Shown here piece by piece: positions 1 through 10,979 of a stretch of DNA of 64,000 nt. A model generated the notes under the pieces. It made no database searches and was not told the origin of the DNA. It worked only from the letters and a program-made list of their open reading frames with translations. Source of the DNA: Hexactinellida sp. DTS-2022. Lineage: Eukaryota; Porifera; Hexactinellida. The translations under genes and the position numbers were made by a program. The DNA is taken from contig JAPNXP010000008.1 in the NCBI GenBank assembly GCA_028753945.1, positions 4,832,001-4,896,000 on the forward strand. Reading direction: 5' to 3'. The first letter of the stretch is position 1, and the number at the start of each line of letters is the position of its first letter.

Positions 1-552
1 AACAAACAACAAACAAACAAACAACAAACAAACAACAACCAAACAACAACAACAACAAACAACAAACAGATAGGACTCACCTGTTCATTCTCCATTAACT
101 GGGGATGCACCAGTCCTGTATACAGTATCTTAGAGCCCTATAGATAACAACATTCCATATATACATAACTGTAACTACGGAGACCCATACTGGAATTGGA
201 ACTGGAACTAACCCTGAAGAACGGAAGTAGCCACACGGCGATACACAGCTTTAACACCTCGTAGAAGGGGACCCTAGGGGGGGAGGGGTACAAGAATGTC
301 CCATGATCCCATGGGGCCAGTAGCTAACTCACCACCAGAACAGCCAATCAGTTACGTAGGTTACGCACAGGAAGAGAGAGAACATTATCCAGTATATAAA
401 CCATCTCGACTGAGGGAAATATATAATAAACAACAACAACAACAACAATAATATATAATAGACACAATTATAGTCCCATCTAGGCTCCTATTAATTACGT
501 AAATAACAGCCTTAGTCAGGTTGTTGTATATACTAATAGCAGGTGTTAAGTG

Positions 553-591
<39 letters not shown>

Positions 592-1842
592 TACGTATTC
601 ATCTCCGTCTCTGTTCCTTATAGCTTTGAAAGAAGCAAATATTGGATACAAGTTGCAGCACAATATTCTAAAAACTTAGTGATAACAAGTGCAAATGGAA
701 TGCCAGTCCTAAGGTCCCATTACTTACGTTATAATCTGAGTGATAAAACCGAACATCTCAACATATAATTGCTAAATGGATCCTAATTGAGCTACAGTCG
801 ATATTATATGATTAGATAAGATATGGAACTAACTAGTGGATAGTTCCAGTTAGGGTTTATAAATGTTATAACAGAGCTATAGCCTATTCATAGTGGCACT
901 GTTAGACATTGATGTCATAATTATATAACAAGATAAGATAAACAATATGCTGACATGTACACTGCTCGTGATATACGGTAAACAAACAAACCAAGAGTAT
1001 AGTAAACAGACAAATAGATTACCAACAATCTAAATGAATAACTAAATAACTATCTAATTAATCAAGCAAATAAACAAACAAATAATATAAGATGGCAATC
1101 ACTAGGATACGATCTAGCAGTAGATATATGAAACAACAGTACATAGGGCATATCTAGATCTGCTTACTATATACTAACGAGATTATACTACGTATAGTAT
1201 ATGCAAGCTATATAACTTTACACTAACGAGATTATAATATCATGCAAGCTATACGTTAGGGGAGCTCTGGTTGCTAATTGAATCTCATATCACAGGCAAA
1301 TACAGCGAGTTATCTATAATACAGTAGAACCTCGTTAGTAGGAACACCAGGGGACCATAAAGTGTGTTCGCCTTATCCGGAATTCGTATTAACCAATAGC
1401 ATTTGTATTGAAAAGGCTTTGAAGGAGGCTGAAATATTAACGAGGTTATACAGTAATTTCCTTGAAAATATTTGTCAGAATAGTTGCCCAACAAATTATC
1501 ATGTAAATATGCAAATGCCATTGCAGCGTAATGGTTGCTATAGAGTTAGAAGGGCGCCCTTGCTTAGCGCTGAATCTGTCGCAAAGGAATGCGACATAGT
1601 TTCAGTTTCAGTTTGCTAGCTACGAATGCCGTGGATTGATTGCAGGGCTCTTCTCAAATCTGCTTCTGCCGGGATTAGGAACAATATTCAACTGCTTAGT
1701 AGAACCGATATACAGTACAGTCAATATATGCTGTAGTAGGAATTGCTAGTGATAAGTGGCATAGCCGTTATTAGGTGAAATTTCAAAATTTGCAAACTAC
1801 AAAAAACAACTTTCAACTGTTACTTTCACAGAACTCAGTGGA
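1..1842. other. AT-rich intergenic DNA with (CAA)n tracts
   Basis: No gene is recognised here. The stretch holds (CAA)n microsatellites at 1-70, 428-450, 555-592 and 1870-1920, and one Tc1/mariner-like MITE at 1321-1454. Short open frames over the CAA tracts translate as poly-Cys or poly-Asn and are not credible. Confidence 0.6.
1321..1454. mobile_element. MITE family B (CAGTAGAACCTCGTTA termini)
   Basis: The 134-bp element starts ACAGTAGAACCTCGTTAG and ends with the approximate inverted copy TAACGAGGTTATACAGT. Related copies lie at 23823-24001, 25339-25457, 28483-28568 and 33219-33370. The termini with a flanking TA resemble Tc1/mariner/pogo non-autonomous elements. The superfamily is inferred, and no transposase is present. 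Confidence 0.6.
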
Positions 1843-1852
1843 TATATAAAGG
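1843..1852 (+). promoter_or_regulatory. TATA box of Maf-like gene 1
   Basis: TATATAAAGG lies 70 bp upstream of the ATG at 1922. A TATA element stands at a similar distance before each of the six Maf-like genes, which supports it as a core promoter. Confidence 0.55.
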
Positions 1853-1921
1853 AGACATAAAACATACAAACACAAACAACAACACAAACAACACAACAAC
1901 AACAACAACAACAACAACAGA

Positions 1922-2344
1922 ATGCAAAGTGAAATTGACATTGCAGATGTTCTCCTTGACTATTCAGACATGGTAGACTTAGACATATACCTACCAAAGG
2001 AAATGGAACCAAGAGGTGTTACTTCCGGTCTCCCCGACCGGCTGCCTAGCTTCCCGTATCTCCCCGACACCTCTATTCGGGAGCTCAAGCTCTCGGAGTT
2101 CTATGAGGTGTTAAGTGGCACCAGCGCCACTAGCGAGGAGGTGGAGCTGCTCAGGGTGCGGAGACGGAAACTGCAGAAGTCACACTTCAAACAGAAATAC
2201 GATAAGAAGGGGAGGGTCGCATTTCGCGATCTGGAAATAAGCCTCGGGGCTCTCTCGGTTGAAAAGGAAGAATTAGTTAAACTCAAATCCAAACTGCAAA
2301 GCGAGCTAGAGTTCTATAGGGACTCACTAGACATGGAAATGTAG
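1922..2344 (+). CDS. Maf-like bZIP protein 1 (intronless, 140 aa)
   Basis: This is a single-exon gene for a small protein with an acidic N-terminus (about residues 1-45), an extended-homology-like segment (about 50-78) and a bZIP region (about 79-135). The basic stretch starts RRKLQK at residue 81. The zipper has Leu at 104, 111, 118 and 125 and Tyr at 132, a clean heptad. Aligned without gaps to Maf proteins, the invariant Asn of N-x7-R is Lys86 and the invariant Arg is Asp94, preceded by Tyr. Maf factors are DNA-binding dimers; whether this one binds DNA is open. Five relatives lie within 20 kb. The family call rests on the heptads and the upstream basic block, and the identity is divergent. 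Confidence 0.75.
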   Translation: MQSEIDIADVLLDYSDMVDLDIYLPKEMEPRGVTSGLPDRLPSFPYLPDTSIRELKLSEFYEVLSGTSATSEEVELLRVRRRKLQKSHFKQKYDKKGRVAFRDLEISLGALSVEKEELVKLKSKLQSELEFYRDSLDMEM

Positions 2345-4529
2345 ATTATATTATTTGTTTGTTTGTTTGTTTGTTTGTATTATGCTATGCGCTGCGGCAA
2401 TAATGAATAAATGCGATTAATAACAATAACAACAACATTCTGACTTGTTTCTAACACGCAATAATAATTAACTGGACAATAATGGTTAAATCACAACGAT
2501 TGCTAGTTAATACCTGTCTATACAAATTCCGGAATAATATATTAATACGGTCTCCTGGTGTTTGTACATAGCCCAATAAATGTATTATGAATTTATTACA
2601 TATAAACTTTAATTATTGCTAAAATCACTAATTTGCTTGGTAAATACTGCTATAGTTTTATTACACTTTCAAGATATTTTCTTGAATATTAATGTACACA
2701 AAATGCATTCGGACTAAAATACATATAAAATACTTAACGAAAACAGCTTGAGTGAATAATTCTGAATATTTCTGAATATTTTAAGGACACTTAAGTACCT
2801 TGGAGATAGTTCCGGGTAATTGGAATTACGTTTCGAATGTAATAAATAAATAGAAACAAGTTCCCTAATTTATTCACAATATCACCCTACTCTCTTTTGT
2901 AAATACAAACAATAACACTTTCAGTCAGAATAACAGATGAAAAATAGAATTAAAGCAAATATTAATTATTTATTATTTGAAAAAGAGGATAATTGGAATT
3001 TATTTTATGAATAATTTATGTGAATTTGGAAAGCGAATGGATACAAACGTAATTAATTTCAATATGGAATTAATGGAATATTATATTATACTAGTGCACA
3101 AATACACTGTAAGCTAGTTTTGGAAATGATTGCAACAAATACTATCTCAGTCATAAAACAGGAAATTTTTTGCAAAAAATCAGTAACAATCCGCTACTAA
3201 CATTTCAGTAGATAATTAGCACAAAATTCAAATAACTTTTAATAATTAGCATAAATAACTAATCAATTTCTATTGGGTAACATAGCGATAATACAATTGG
3301 GTAACTAACATATATATGTGAATTAACTGTGCAAACGGTAAATTGGATAAATTAATTAATATTTTTCTTAATTTCAATAGTAAAATTACTGTTAACAAAT
3401 CAGTATTTTGCCTGACACCAAAAAGGAAATGAAAAGTTATAAAAATTAAATTCCAGTCCTCTTATCAATGTCTCTAATGGGGATACAATATCAACTTTGT
3501 TGTGAGAGCTAAACAGATGCAATATTATGTAAAACAAATAATAACAGGACAGTATCAATTATGCTAATTCGAAATGTAGATTTATACACATTCTACTAAT
3601 TAAGCAAAATAGTACTATGTAGCTAGTATCATATGTAGATTTCTGAAATAGTAGAAACTGAAAGTATACGCACAGTTTGACTAATTAGCGCATAGCAATC
3701 CCTGAGGAATAATGATATACACTGTTGTACAGTTTCAGTTAGTATTTAAATAGAAATGAAAATCCCTCTGAGGTACAAGTAAGCATAATTATTAAATTAA
3801 TTCCTAATTACTCCAAATATGTTAAACGTTCTTAAGTGTTTAATTTCATAGAAGTTAGTTCTGTTAATGTCTGGTCATTGATTGGTAGTGTGGTGCTGTT
3901 GTCGTTGTTGTTGTTGTTGTTCTAATAGTTGTTGTCTTAAAGAGGTTTGATTGTATAAGAAGTGACTTTTGAGTTCAGTTAACATATTAATTTGCTGACT
4001 CATCAGTCTCTCTCTCTCTAGAGCCCGCCTAAGAGCTGTTGGCGCCTATTTAGGTGTCACCTCACTAGGGGGGGGGGCTAATTTTACAGCTGAGAATCGC
4101 ATTCCCGGATTTGCTAAGAGCTTAACACGTTTGTTAGAATATAAATGTATCTAATCTGAAGGGATATAATTGCAATTCGCATTTCTTGATAACTTCATTC
4201 GTTCCATTTGCTATTCATACAAACGAATATAACAAATCGACTTTGCTATTCTGCAACAGGAAATAGAATTCTACTTTGAATAAACAACAACAACAACAAA
4301 CTTATACTCACGAGACACATCAATAGTTAGCATCAGTGTGTCCTAGGGCAAGGTTTATCATATTTTCACACCTATACGGTCGTATGCGCGAAATGTAAAA
4401 AATTTCAATTTATTAATTAAACAATTTAAAGAATTAGCAGCGATTAGTTAATCCCTCAACACAACCTAGTGACAGAAAGGGTAGATTGCTATGCAGATTT
4501 AACACTATAGACAGTACATACTACGCAGG
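2345..4529. other. AT-rich intergenic DNA between Maf-like gene 1 and MTA
   Basis: No gene is recognised. There is a (GTTT)n tract just after the stop at 2345, a GTT tract near 3898, a MARE-like site at 3993-4005 and otherwise AT-rich unique sequence. The piece at 2527-2570 resembles MITE family B. Confidence 0.55.
3993..4005. promoter_or_regulatory. MARE-like site
   Basis: TGCTGACTCATCA matches the Maf recognition element TGCTGACTCAGCA at 12 of 13 positions. It lies between Maf-like gene 1 and the 3' end of MTA. Its function is inferred only from the motif and its position inside a Maf-like gene cluster. Confidence 0.3.
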
Positions 4530-6302
4530 CTAATTATAGTGCGAGGGGAGGATCTGATTGGGCGGCTGCGTCTCTTCCGAACACAGCTGTTTGGGGGCGG
4601 GACTGTGGCTATCCATGGTCACGGGCCGCAGTCGCTTGGCGCTGCTCGCCAGGAGGGGGGAGGGGACCATAGGGACCAGGGGGTCCGGGAGCAGGAGGGG
4701 CAGGGGCTTAGGGGAGTGCAGGGGGCCCTTCAGGAGCGTCCGGACAATCGGACTGGTCGGGTGCGGCTGTGCCAGCGCCAGCTCATTGAGCTCCTCGATG
4801 ACGTCAGCCATGGGACGCTTGTCGGTGTACTTCAGGCCGAGGCGCCGGGCCCGGAGCGGGAAATCCGTGTCCTCCGGGACCTCCAGGGGGCGGTCCGGAA
4901 ACGCGCGGAAGGGGAACCGCGAGAGACGCAACACCTCGCGCCGCGACACCTTGGTGCGCACGAATAGGGACACGGAGGTGGCGTGCATTAGGAAGTTGGT
5001 GGGGGGCATCAGCTGTTGCATGGTGGCACCCGGCTGGTTCGGATGCTGGCCGGAAATGTGTCGGCGCAGGGTGGATTTGCTCTTGAAGGTCTTGTCGCAG
5101 TTGGGCATGTGGCAGCGGTGCGGCTGGTGCTGCCGCATGTGGTTGGTTAGGCGCTCCTGGCGGTTGAACTGCTTCTTGCATTGCGGACAGGTGTAGACCT
5201 GTTCCGGGTGTTTGTCGTGGTACTCCCAAGCAGTGGGGAGTTTGAGGCCCCCGAACTTCCGCCAGTATATCATGCAGTGGTTGCAGACCCGACAGCCCCG
5301 CGAGGGGTCCCCCCAGACATGCCACTTGTTGCTAACCGTCGCGTAGCAGCTCTCACAGGCCTTCCCCCCGTCGGCCGCTTTAACTTGTGTGTCCACCGGC
5401 ACCGCCTCGGGCAGGTCGCCGCTGGAGGGGGCCAGGCCGGCCAGGTTAGTTGGGCCCTGAGAGGGGGGCCCCGAGGCGCGGATTAGGTGCACTATGACCT
5501 CTTTAAGATCGTTCTGTTTGTCCTGCAGCTTTACCTTGCGCTGTATTTGGTACTGCTGCGTAGTCTTCCAGAGGTAGTAGTAGGATATGACAGACTTGAG
5601 AGACTTCTTGGGGAAGAAACGCCGCTGGATGTATAGGAAGTCCTTGTGCTCTATTAGCCCTAAAGACATGTAGCAATGGGATAGGGAATAGTACGGTATA
5701 CTCTGCTTAATAGAGACACCGGTTAATATATTTATCCACTTAATCGGGTCAAAATTTAACAGGAATTACATTTTGGCTAAAATATTTCGGTTAATATATT
5801 TCTCCGCTTAACCTGGTCCCTAGGTGGCTCTATCAAACAACAGAGTACACAGTACGTTAGCAACAGGACTGTCGAAAGGAATGCTATACCTTGCTGGAAC
5901 AGGTTTGCCTCCTCTGCTGTCCAGGCCTCCAGCTCGTCGCAACAGACGATCGGTCTCCCGTTAATAACGAACCCGGATATGCCCCCGGCCAGGTCATACC
6001 TCGCGGCATGCAGCGTATCCAGTGCGTGGAAGAGGGTTATGTCCCGTGAGGCAGTGGCCGCCCCCAAACGGAGGGGCATCCGGTTAATGTTGTTGCTGTC
6101 GTCAACAAGGGCGCGGGCAAAGGTGCCCACGGAGCGGGCCAGGATGAGGAACTTCTCGATGTCCTCGTCCGGGATCTGGGAGGGGACCCATACGGGCGTC
6201 TCCAGATCAGCTGTTTCTCGCTCGTAGGAAGGCGGGATAGCCAGGACAGCGGGCACCTCCGCTTGGTACCGAGAGCCGATGCGCATCTCCCCTATAGAGG
6301 TG

Positions 6303-6336
<34 letters not shown>

Positions 6337-9300
6337 GCAGTATATTCATTGTTGGTGTGATCGTTTAGGTATGTTGTTATTGCAATAATAACAAATGTTG
6401 TTGTGTATAGATTCATTTGTTGTTGTTTCATTTATTGACACATTGCAGTTTAATTGTTGGTGTGATCGTTTATAATAATTTGTTGTTGTTGCTTTGTTAT
6501 TTAGGTTAGTTGTTGTTGTGTAGGTTTTGTTGTTGCAATAATAACAATTTGTTTTGTTTAGATAAATTTGTTGGCGTTGGTGTTTTTATTGGCAATAATT
6601 AATAACTGTGTTGTTGTTGTTTGTTTAGATTAGTTGTTATCGTTTAGGTTAGGTTTGTTATTGTTGTTTAGATAAAGTGTTGTTGTTGTTGTTGTTGTTG
6701 TTGGTGTTGTTGTTTGTTTAGACTAGTTGTCATCGTTTAAGTTAGGTTTGTTGTTGTGTTTTGTTTAAATTAATTAGTTGTTGTTGTTGTTGTTGTTGTT
6801 GTTTAGAACGTACCCTTGTCCACCATGAGTGTCTTCTGGTTGGGGTCATACACCATGGAGTAGTAGAACTTGTCCTCATCGGTGAGATACGACAGCAAAC
6901 TCTCCAACTCGTTAAGGACAGTGACGTTGCATTTCCCCCTCACCGCGTCTATGCGGAATGTCTCCATCTGTCTCGACAGGAAAAGCTCTCTGTGCTTTAG
7001 CTGGTGTCTCGCGACCTCCGTTATGCCACTCCAGATCCCCTCTGGGGGCCCGATATCTACAGACACCTCGTAACAACAACAACAACAACAACACCTCCGT
7101 TATGCCACTCCAGATCCCCTCTGGGGGCCCGATATCTACAGACACCTCGTAACAACAACAACAACAACAACACCTCCGTTATGCCACTCCAGATCCCCTC
7201 TGGGGGCCCGATATCTACAGGCACACTCGTAACAACAACAACAACAACAACAACAACACCTCCGCTATCTAAGGCACACTCATAACAACAACAACAACAA
7301 CACAATAGCATACCAAACACACAAGAACAAGAACAATACAATAACATAACAATTACAACAACATAACTGAGTCTGTTATTGACTACAGTAGATGCCGGTT
7401 ATAATAAACATTCTACTGGAAAACGGTTACTATATACCCTGTATAGGTTATAAGAACATTAAGTGCAGTTCCCGACGATGCGATGTTCTTATAACCGGCA
7501 TCCACTGTATAAGGAAATACTGACAAGTGAACACATTATGTAGTATTTCAGGCGCCAATTACACATACCTAATAGCAACTATAACTGACAGGGTTCTGAT
7601 AACGCATTAATTCTCACAAGATACATGTACCAATGTAACACGTGAGAGATTATTAGTCCAAACAATATATTCCATTTAATTGGGATATTCAGACAGCATA
7701 ACCTCTATAAGGAATTATATAGTTCAGTTCCCATAGCTCATAAAAGCGAACTATATTACAACAACAACAAACAATAGTCGGTTAATTAATATAAATAGAA
7801 CTTCTAGAAGTTTAAATCAGTTTAAATAATTCCCAAACCGAATAAATAATGTATGATGCAATCTAACTATATTTAGACACTAGGATAATATAAATATTCT
7901 ACGGTAAGTGAGACTATTGAGTGGCATAATGTATAATTAGAGAGTATTAGCTAGCAATTAAAGTCCGAACACAGATAATAATAGAACAAACACTAATATT
8001 GCACATGGAGTTATTCAGATCAAGTGTTGATAAATACGGGAATGTGTGTTCACACAGACAGACAGCACACGGGATTATGGCCACTCAGCAGACGACACAG
8101 CTCTGCACCAACCACACGCATGCAACCACCAACTGCGGGAACTGCGGGAACGGTTTCTGCAAGAATTGCTTTATAAGAAGTTCCGGACAGGAACCAGCCT
8201 GTCCGGTTTGTAACGAAAAGCTGGAAGCTTTCGGAACGGAGGAGACGAGCGAGGATAAATGTGTTATCTGTCAAGACGCTCTTATTGGCCCGCGCGGGTT
8301 TCTGCCCTGCGGCCACTGTTTCTGCTACCACTGCATAACCCGGTGGCTCCAGGAGTCCCACTCCTGTCCAGTCTGCAAACTCGACACCGCAGACCTCACA
8401 AAGGCGCCCCCTCTCACACACAAGCGCCCCCCTATGCCCCCTGGCCCTGTGGCCGCGGGGGCGCTCCCGAGGTTCCTCTCGCTGGACGCGGGCCTGGATC
8501 CGGGGGGGCGGCGGGGGCGCGGACAGTTCCTATGTCCGTGCGGCCGGAAGTGGCGCAGCGCCAACGCCTACGCGGGGGTGCGACAGACCTGCGAGAGGTG
8601 TCGCAGGGAGGTGCGGCCCGTACGCGTCACGCCCGCGGGGGACCGACTCAGTCCCGGTCGGCACCGGATAGATATGTGTGGGATGTGCCGGCAGATGGGC
8701 AGGGATTGCAGCTCCCAAGGGAGATTCACGCTAGAAGATCTTGACAAGTTCTGCGAGGCGAATAGCACTTATAGTAACTGAGAGGCCATCCATGGTACAA
8801 TGCTTAGTACTTAGTACCTAATAATCAGTATGTTATACCCACTTTGTTATACTGTTGTTGTTGTTGTTGTTGTTGTTTGTTTGTTTGTATTCACTATAAT
8901 AGCTGCTATAGGCGTAATTCACTTAGTGTTTCGAGGTGCTAACTCATTAAATTCGGTAGTGGTTAAAGTGTTAGTAAGTGTATAATAGGATCATAGTATA
9001 CGTATACAGACATAGAATGTTGTTGTTGTTGTTGTTGTTGTTGTTGCTGTGACGAGGAACTGACAAGTCCAGATGCTGTTTATAGAATGTGTTAATTAAT
9101 GAATAGTTTGTTAGCAAGTACAAACATGCGAAGATTAAGTGTAGTATCCATGGTAAACAAACAAGCAAATGCATTCTGAAACAGATGAGGAATCAAACTT
9201 GTGACAAATGAGAGAATAACAAACAGATAATTCGCCGAAATATTTCCTTAGTTCCAGTTCAGCAGACAGAATGGTAACAGAAATAGAATAGTTTCAGATT

Positions 9301-10454
9301 CAGACTATTTGCTATTTTAAGACACACAACTAATTTCATAGAATTGATGAGTAGCAGAATTTGGTTGTAGGGTGCACAATAATGCACTTTTTAATTAAAA
9401 TTAGAATTTGAGTTTGAAGTCGCAAAGCTTAACTAAGCGATTAATTAATTAATTACTGTAGAACGTACTAACGAACTGTAATTACTATTACAACCGTATA
9501 ATATGATCTAGACATACATCAGATGAAAGGTTCATTTCCTATCAGGATATTATCCAGGAGCGCGCCATACGCCTAGAGGCTATTAATTGGAATATATTTG
9601 CTGCCGAAAGTCCCCATAGAGTAATACAAACTAACCATTTAGACGTCAACATTCATACTCTAGTGACTGTCAACTCTTAAGAGTGTTCAATTCTAGTCCA
9701 TTATAAGTTGTACAGTTGAAACCGGTTTCGACTATACACCTTTTGGCTTACATAATCCCTACTCTATTGCCCTACCATATATCCATTACAGTACCTGTAT
9801 ATACCTGTATATAACATCACAACTAACCCTGGGGTGGGTCCGTGGCGTATACCCTAGCTGGCCTAGCATATACCTACTACAGTACCTATATACCTGTATG
9901 ATATATAACACACAACTAACCCTGGGGTGGGTCCGTGGCATTACCTAGCATATAGCCATACAGTACCTATATACCTGTATGATATATAACACACAACTAA
10001 CCCTGGGGTGGGTCCGTGGCATTACCTAGCATATAGCCATACAGTACCTATATACCTGTATGATATATAACACACAACTAACCCTGGGGTGGGTCTGTAG
10101 CATATACCCTAGCTGGCCTAGCATATACCCATACAGTACCTATATACCTGTATGGTATATAACACACAACTAACCCTGGGGTGGATCCGTGGCAGTGCCC
10201 GCCTGCCGCTGTCGGTCGCGCTCGTCCTGCAGCTCGTATATGTGGTCCTCCTCGAGCTGACTCGCGTGTCTGTCTGCCAGCTGGACCAGGGACGCGGGCA
10301 GGTCCCGGCGGCGGAAGAAGCACTTCACGTACACCTCCACACTGCCCTTGCAGTTCTTGCGGAGCTCCTCGATGCGGCAGATCTGGTACGGCTGCGGCGG
10401 GGCCGTGCTCTCCATGTACACGTAGTCCCCCAGGCGGTACAGGCCTTCTGCCAT
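4530..10454 (-). CDS. Metastasis-associated (MTA) homologue, NuRD subunit, with added C2H2 fingers
   Basis: MTA proteins scaffold HDAC1/2 in the nuclear NuRD complex. I place four exons: 10454-10175, 7056-6814, 6291-5890 and 5659-4530 (2055 nt, 684 aa). The phases agree throughout. The second exon could instead start at 7041. Exons 1-2 carry the BAH domain (starts [13 protein letters not shown]; later HRELFLSRQ and [13 protein letters not shown]). Exon 3 is the ELM2 domain ([26 protein letters not shown]). Exon 4 has the SANT domain (SYYYLWKTT) and a GATA-type finger C-x2-C-x17-C-x2-C from residue 410. Two C2H2 fingers at about 466-514 follow (C-x2-C-x12-H-x3-H and C-x4-C-x12-H-x4-H), then the conserved MTA region ([20 protein letters not shown]). 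I do not recall the C2H2 pair in vertebrate MTA1-3. Intron 1 (3.1 kb) hosts a RING gene on the other strand. Confidence 0.92.
7015..7270. repeat. Tandem copies of the MTA intron 1 / exon 2 junction
   Basis: The start of MTA exon 2 with its splice acceptor is repeated upstream in the intron with a period of about 79 bp. Copies begin at 7015 (the real exon), 7094 and 7173, with a partial one at 7259, separated by (CAA)n tracts. Each full copy keeps the GTAG and CCCAG acceptor candidates. Confidence 0.85.
7384..7509. mobile_element. MITE family A (CAGTAGATGCCGG termini)
   Basis: The 126-bp element begins TACAGTAGATGCCGGTTATA and ends with the inverted form TTATAACCGGCATCCACTGTA, flanked by TA. 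It contains a conserved internal GTTCCCGACGATG. Other copies or fragments lie at 13995-14171, 14817-14895, 16095-16289, 31037-31106, 43684-43812 and 47449-47519. It is probably a Tc1/mariner-type non-autonomous element. Confidence 0.75.
8005..8781 (+). CDS. RING finger / 3CxxC zinc-finger protein nested in MTA intron 1
   Basis: The single-exon gene encodes 258 aa from the ATG at 8005; an in-frame ATG at 8077 is an alternative start. It is a likely E3 ubiquitin ligase. An N-terminal Cys/His cluster (CTNH...CGNC...CKNC...CPVC) precedes a canonical C3HC4 RING: CVIC, then CGHCFCYHC, then CPVC. After a Pro-rich linker the C-terminus has [13 protein letters not shown] and CGMC, the pattern of 3CxxC zinc-binding domains as in ZAR1 and RTP proteins. 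It runs opposite to MTA and lies wholly inside MTA intron 1 (7057-10174). The RING call is firm. The 3CxxC call is from the Cys spacing and the W after the first pair. Confidence 0.85.
   Translation: MELFRSSVDKYGNVCSHRQTAHGIMATQQTTQLCTNHTHATTNCGNCGNGFCKNCFIRSSGQEPACPVCNEKLEAFGTEETSEDKCVICQDALIGPRGFLPCGHCFCYHCITRWLQESHSCPVCKLDTADLTKAPPLTHKRPPMPPGPVAAGALPRFLSLDAGLDPGGRRGRGQFLCPCGRKWRSANAYAGVRQTCERCRREVRPVRVTPAGDRLSPGRHRIDMCGMCRQMGRDCSSQGRFTLEDLDKFCEANSTYSN
8782..9810. other. Rest of MTA intron 1, no gene seen
   Basis: AT-rich sequence with (GTT)n tracts at 8853-8887 and 9019-9048. I see no coding features here. Confidence 0.5.
9811..10200. repeat. Tandem copies of the MTA exon 1 / intron 1 donor junction
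   Basis: The last bases of MTA exon 1 and its GTTAGT donor (plus-strand view AACTAACCCTGGGGTGG) recur at about 9829, 9921, 10002, 10083 and the real junction at 10175, with spacings of 81-92 bp. Each unit also carries intronic sequence (TATACCTGTATGATATATAAC). Confidence 0.85.
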
Positions 10455-10478
10455 GCTAATAACTGGATATGTATAGGG

Positions 10479-10825
10479 CAGCTGTTATAGGGGCAGCTGT
10501 TATAGGGCAGCTGTTATAGGGGCAGCTGTTATAGGGGCAGCTGTTATAAGAACAGCTGTTATAGGGGCAGCTGTTATAGGGGCAGCTGTTATAAGAACAG
10601 CTGTTATAGGGGCAGCTGTTATAAGAACAGCTGTTATAGGGGCAGCTGTTATAAGAACAGCTGTTATAGGGGCAGCTGTTATAAGAACAGCTGTTATAGG
10701 GGCAGCTGTTATAGGGGCAGCTGTTATAAGAACAGCTGTTATAGGGGCAGCTGTTATAAGAACAGCTGTTATAGGGGCAGCTGTTATAGGAACAGCTGTT
10801 ATAGGAACAGCTGTTATAAGAACAA
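10479..10825. repeat. 15-bp minisatellite of CAGCTG E-boxes upstream of MTA
   Basis: About 23 copies of a 15-bp unit (CAGCTGTTATAGGGG or CAGCTGTTATAAGAA) lie 25-370 bp upstream of the MTA start codon. Each unit contains the palindromic E-box CAGCTG, a bHLH site. It lies in the promoter or 5' UTR. The open frames across it are artefacts of the 15-bp period. Confidence 0.85.
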
Positions 10826-10979
10826 CTGATTGGTATAGGCATGGGCGACAACTTTTGAGACCGGACACCAAAATTTGGGGGGTCCTAATTGGAAATTGGG
10901 GTGGTCCTAATGGGATCGGACCCCGAAAAGGGAAGTTGGCGCCTATGGGTATAGGAACAGCTGTTTGGTATATACGCAC

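Noticed and set aside
10456..10979. Long repetitive frames (SYNSCPYNSC and similar) upstream of MTA
   Set aside because: They are a product of the 15-bp minisatellite, which stays open in several frames.
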